A stretch of 64,000 nucleotides of DNA. It comes from Panopea generosa. Taxonomy: Eukaryota; Mollusca; Bivalvia; Adapedonta; Hiatellidae. Made by a program: the position numbers and the translations under genes. Within the stretch, counting starts at the first letter, position 1. Each line of letters begins with the position of its first letter. The notes below the pieces were generated by a model that was not told the origin of the DNA, ran no database searches, and worked only from the letters and a program-made list of their open reading frames with translations. Below, piece after piece: positions 42,491 through 64,000 of this stretch. The stretch covers positions 50,992,250-51,056,249 of the forward strand of contig CM055895.1 in the NCBI GenBank assembly GCA_029582155.1, read 5' to 3'.

Positions 42491-42839
42491 ACTATGTACC
42501 AGATAAGTAAAATAGTTTTGTATTGTAAAATGTAACAATGTTAAATCACATCATTATTACGTAACCACTTGGTTTCAGTTGAAGATCAGTCGAATCATAT
42601 GTGGCCATTTATGAACAGTGATCTTGCTTTTCAATATTAATACATTTCCATGACTGAAATTGACACTGAAATATTCATGTTCTGTTTAGTTAAGGTAAGT
42701 TATAGATGTATAAGGAGTTACTTGATAATTACTACATGTATTTGGTAAAAAGAGATATTAATAAAAAACAAAATTGATACCATCCTAAACAATACATGTA
42801 AGCTATGAATAGTATATATGTAGATGCAAGAAGTTACTT

Positions 42840-43010
42840 GCTCACACCAGAGGTTGCAGGTTTGATCCCCAGCTCGACTTTATGCCTCTCAAAAAACAAC
42901 ACTCAGTTCTGGTTCTACTCAGGAAGTGAATTCGAGATTGGTTCATATCAGCGTTAAGCTTTCTTCACAATCAAGCTACGATAAATTATCATAAGCTAAG
43001 AAGTTACTTT
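42840..43010 (+). mobile_element. SINE family C copy
   Basis: B-box-like 'GCAGGTTTGATCCCCAGCTC', then 'GGTTCTACTCAGGAAG'. Shares its head with copies near 55,033 and 57,457. Confidence 0.5.
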
Positions 43011-43229
43011 ATGTAGTAAAATAATTAATGCAATTAGCACAGTCTGCTTGTGCATATTAATGGTATCTTCATGGAAACATTAAAGCATCTCATAAACTTT
43101 TAACACATTAACTTTAATCATTAACTTAATTAAAATTTACACCAAGATTATATAGTACAATCTTTAACAACAAATATCACAAAATAGCACCATTTAAGCA
43201 TGTAGATGTTTCTTTGCACGTTTCTGTCG

Positions 43230-61254
<18,025 letters not shown>

Positions 61255-61544
61255 CTGCAACATGGAAATAAAATATATGTTAACTTCAACTATTGATAAA
61301 ATTAAATTAAAATTTAACAAAGTTTTCATAATTTTTATGGATTTTAAATCGCTTTTTTTCAAGAGAATATCAATTTGTACTCTTGAAGGTTTATTTATTC
61401 ATATTTTTACAACTAGTGTGATACCAGTAGTTTTATGAAAACTGAATACATTTTTGAATTTCAAATGTTATATAATGATTAATATAGTAATATAGTAATA
61501 GGTTAAAAGGTGTTAAGCGGTGTTGTTCTAATGAATCTCGTAAG

Positions 61545-61794
61545 ACCGCGTAGCTCAGTCAGTAGTGCATCTGACTATCAATCCAGGGGTCGTGAGTTTG
61601 ATCGGTCGGCCACAGTCTCCATGATGATTAATAATCAACATTAAATCTCTCACTGCTGATTCAAATGGGAAAGTTACTTGGAGAGATTGGTGTGCTTGAT
61701 TTGGTTAACCTTCCAGGATCCCAAGAAAGAGTGGTTATGTTAAATGATCGTCTGTTAGTCTTGATGACATAAAAGTAACGCAAAACCTTCAAGC
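61545..61794 (+). mobile_element. SINE family B copy, diverged
   Basis: 'GCGTAGCTCAGTCAGTAGTG' head, 'CAATCCAGGGGTCGTGAGTT' B box, several small deletions in the body. Confidence 0.75.
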
Positions 61795-62035
61795 AAATAA
61801 ACAATCGCAAAATTGTTACAAAAAGCAACCAGCATGATCATCAACGGTGGTTTTTTGTTAGTCATTAAATTATACTAGTTAATGTGTAAGAGTTGTCATT
61901 CTTCCTCAGAAATAATTTGAACAATGATTGCATGAATCAGACAGCTTATCAAACTTGACTGGGACAACTTACACATATGACTGAAAAGACAAATGACTCA
62001 GGGAAAAATGAAAAATCTGACTTCTGGGACTATTA

Positions 62036-63127
62036 CATGTATATATAGAAAAAACCCTAAATCTTGGACCATTACATGTGTATATAAAAAACCCTAAATC
62101 TTGGACCATTACATGTGTATATAGAAAACCCTAAATCTGGGACCATTACATGTGTATATAGGAAACCCTAAATCTTGGACCATTACATGTGTATACAAAA
62201 ACTCTAAATCTGGGACCATTACATGTATATACAGAAAACCCTAAATCCTGGGACATGTTACATGTATATACAGAAAACCCTAAATCTGGGACCGTGACAT
62301 GTATATACTAGAAAACCTTAAAATCTGGGACAGTGACATGTATATACAGAAAACCCTAAATCTGGAACCATTACATGGATATATAGAAAACCCTAAATCT
62401 GGGACCGTTACATGTATATATAGAAAACCTTAAATCTGGGACCATGTTACATGTAATATACAGAAAACCCTAAATCTGGGACCATTACATGTATATACAG
62501 AAAACCCTAAATCTGGGACCATAACATGTTACATACAGAAAAACCCTAAATCTGGGACAATTACATGTATATATAGAAAACCTTAAATCTGGTACGATTA
62601 CATGCATATACAGAAAACCCTAAATCTGTGACCATTACATGTATATATAGAAAACCCTAAATCTGGTATGATTACATGCATATACAGAACACCCTAAATC
62701 TGTGACCATTACATGTATATATAGAAAACCTTAAATCTGGGACTGTTACATGTATATACAAAAAAACCTAAATCTGGGACAATAACATGTATATATAGAA
62801 AACCCTATATCTGGGACCATTACATGTATATATACAGAAAACCCTAAATTTGGGACCATTACATGTATATACAGAAAATCCTAAATCTTGGACAATTACA
62901 TGTATATATAGAAAACCCTAAATCTGGGACCATTACAAGTATACACAGAAAACCTAATCTGGGACCATTACATGTATATACAGAAAATCCTAAATCTGGG
63001 ACCATTACACGTAAATCTGGGACCTATTACAAGTATACACAGAAAACCTAAATCAGGGACCATTACATGAATTTGTAGAAAATCCTAAATCTGGGACCAT
63101 TACATGTATATACAGAAAACCCTGAAT
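62036..63127. repeat. 37-bp minisatellite, ~29 copies
   Basis: Units contain GACCATTACATGTATATACA and GAAAACCCTAAATCTGG with frequent one-base changes. It contains ACATGT palindromes. It lies upstream of the first recognised RINT1 exon, either in an intron or in the 5' flank. Confidence 0.93.
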
Positions 63128-63261
63128 TGATTGTCTGAAATTACCGATTAATTAATAAAAAATTTCCACTCCGATTTCCGACACTAGTGTAAAGATTTAT
63201 TTGATGCAAAGACATGAGTAAAATCAGTTTCTCAGCATTGTCATGTATCCCTTTAAGGAAA

Positions 63262-63580
63262 ATGTTCCAAACATTCCAACCAACCAAGTGTCCCCACAAA
63301 GGCCCCTGTTCCAGAACTGCTCTCTAGTAACCATAGGTACATGTGCCAAACATTCCACCTAACCAAGTGTTGCCACAAAGTCCCCTGTTCCAGGACTGCT
63401 CTCTAGTAGCCACTGGAATATGTTCAAAACATACCACCCAACCAAGTGTTGCCACAAAGTCCCCTGTTCCAGGACTGCTCTCTACTAACCATAGGAACAT
63501 GTTCCAAACATACCACCTAACCAAGTGTTGCCACAAAGTCCCCTGTTCCAGAACTGCTCTCTAGTAACCATGTAGTCCTA
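63262..63580. repeat. 79-bp tandem repeat, four copies
   Basis: Units contain CCAAGTGTTGCCACAAAGTC and CCTGTTCCAGGACTGCTCTC. Open frames on both strands follow from the period and are not genes. Confidence 0.9.
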
Positions 63581-64000
63581 AGTAAACAACCAACTTTACC
63601 ATCTTAACAGCTTTTAAATTATTCACATGGAATAACCAAATTAGTAAAAATTCTAATCTTACTTCGAATTCTAATTTATAATAAGGTACAGCACATACAC
63701 TATTTACAAAGGTGAAAAACATTGTAATGACAAAATATTTATCAGTTGTATAAAGAGTTGACCCCAGTTTCACCAACTCATTTAAGTATATACTTTGATA
63801 TTTAAAATAACACAATTTATGAAAAGCCTCCAGGTGACCATGACTTCTGTTCATTTTATTGACATTTATTTGTTAAAGACTATTTACAAAGCCATTAAAG
63901 TTTAAATGAAGTTTGTAAGTATTAAGTTTTGGTGAAACAGAACCCTGTTGGTTTAACAAAGAAGCTTTTGTTACATTAACATATTTAAGCCTACACTTAA
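63581..64000. other. No feature recognised
   Basis: AT-rich sequence without a convincing RINT1 exon or repeat. Confidence 0.4.

Noticed and set aside
62036-63127. Resemblance to a CRISPR array
   Set aside because: The 37-bp units are contiguous with no unique spacers, no cas genes are near, and the context is eukaryotic.
63324-63564. Overlapping frames on both strands
   Set aside because: Both derive from the 79-bp tandem repeat.
61255-64000. Missing N-terminal exon of RINT1
   Set aside because: I looked for a minus-strand exon ending in phase 2 with coiled-coil character and found none that was convincing.

Overview
The window looks like nuclear DNA from an invertebrate animal, most likely a bivalve mollusc. 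Genes are broken into exons with GT-AG introns, the DNA is AT-rich, and repeats fill most of the space. The lineage guess is inference. It rests on a C1q-domain fragment typical of bivalve C1q expansions, a CR1/Jockey-type LINE with an N-terminal 2A-like motif, several tRNA-headed SINE families, and a 'GCTCACCTGA' dispersed element of a kind common in bivalve genomes. No bacterial, CRISPR or operon-like structure is present.

Layout. 1-3.8 kb is a 36-bp satellite with an approximately 1.05-kb higher-order period. 4.65-15.5 kb holds a minus-strand zinc-finger gene. I could rebuild six exons with mostly compatible splice phases: an AT-hook start exon with an NRF-1-like palindrome beside it, three short exons, one linker exon, and a large terminal exon with seven C2H2 fingers. 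A pogo-like DNA transposon (10,687-14,390; TA target duplication, near-perfect terminal repeats, subterminal motif array, PHD finger, extra ORF) sits in its third intron, and a TTAA-flanked MITE sits in its last intron.

15.5-29.5 kb is a transposon island. It contains MITE copies, a decayed L1/Tx1-type LINE, an intact 1117-aa endonuclease-reverse transcriptase ORF with a 2A-like motif, an ORF1-type protein, a Gypsy gag-protease relic nested inside another L1/Tx1 LINE, and a mariner-like element with one frameshift and one stop.

32.0-37.7 kb is a plus-strand multi-exon gene of unrecognised family. Its middle exon appears to need three +1 frame changes within about 160 nt that sum to +3, and its last exon shows a further slip. 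A 60-bp minisatellite abuts its final acceptor. 43.2-61.3 kb is the well-supported minus-strand RINT1 orthologue: twelve exons, all splice phases compatible, 5' end outside the window or not found. It converges tail to tail with the preceding gene. Its introns hold SINEs, MITEs, minisatellites and an antisense C1q-domain pseudogene with one frameshift.

The three host genes show no evident functional link. The strongest candidates for something less described are the pogo-like element with its truncated PHD-bearing transposase and second ORF, the 2A-bearing LINE, and the frame-slipping unknown gene. All splice models were read by eye without transcript support.
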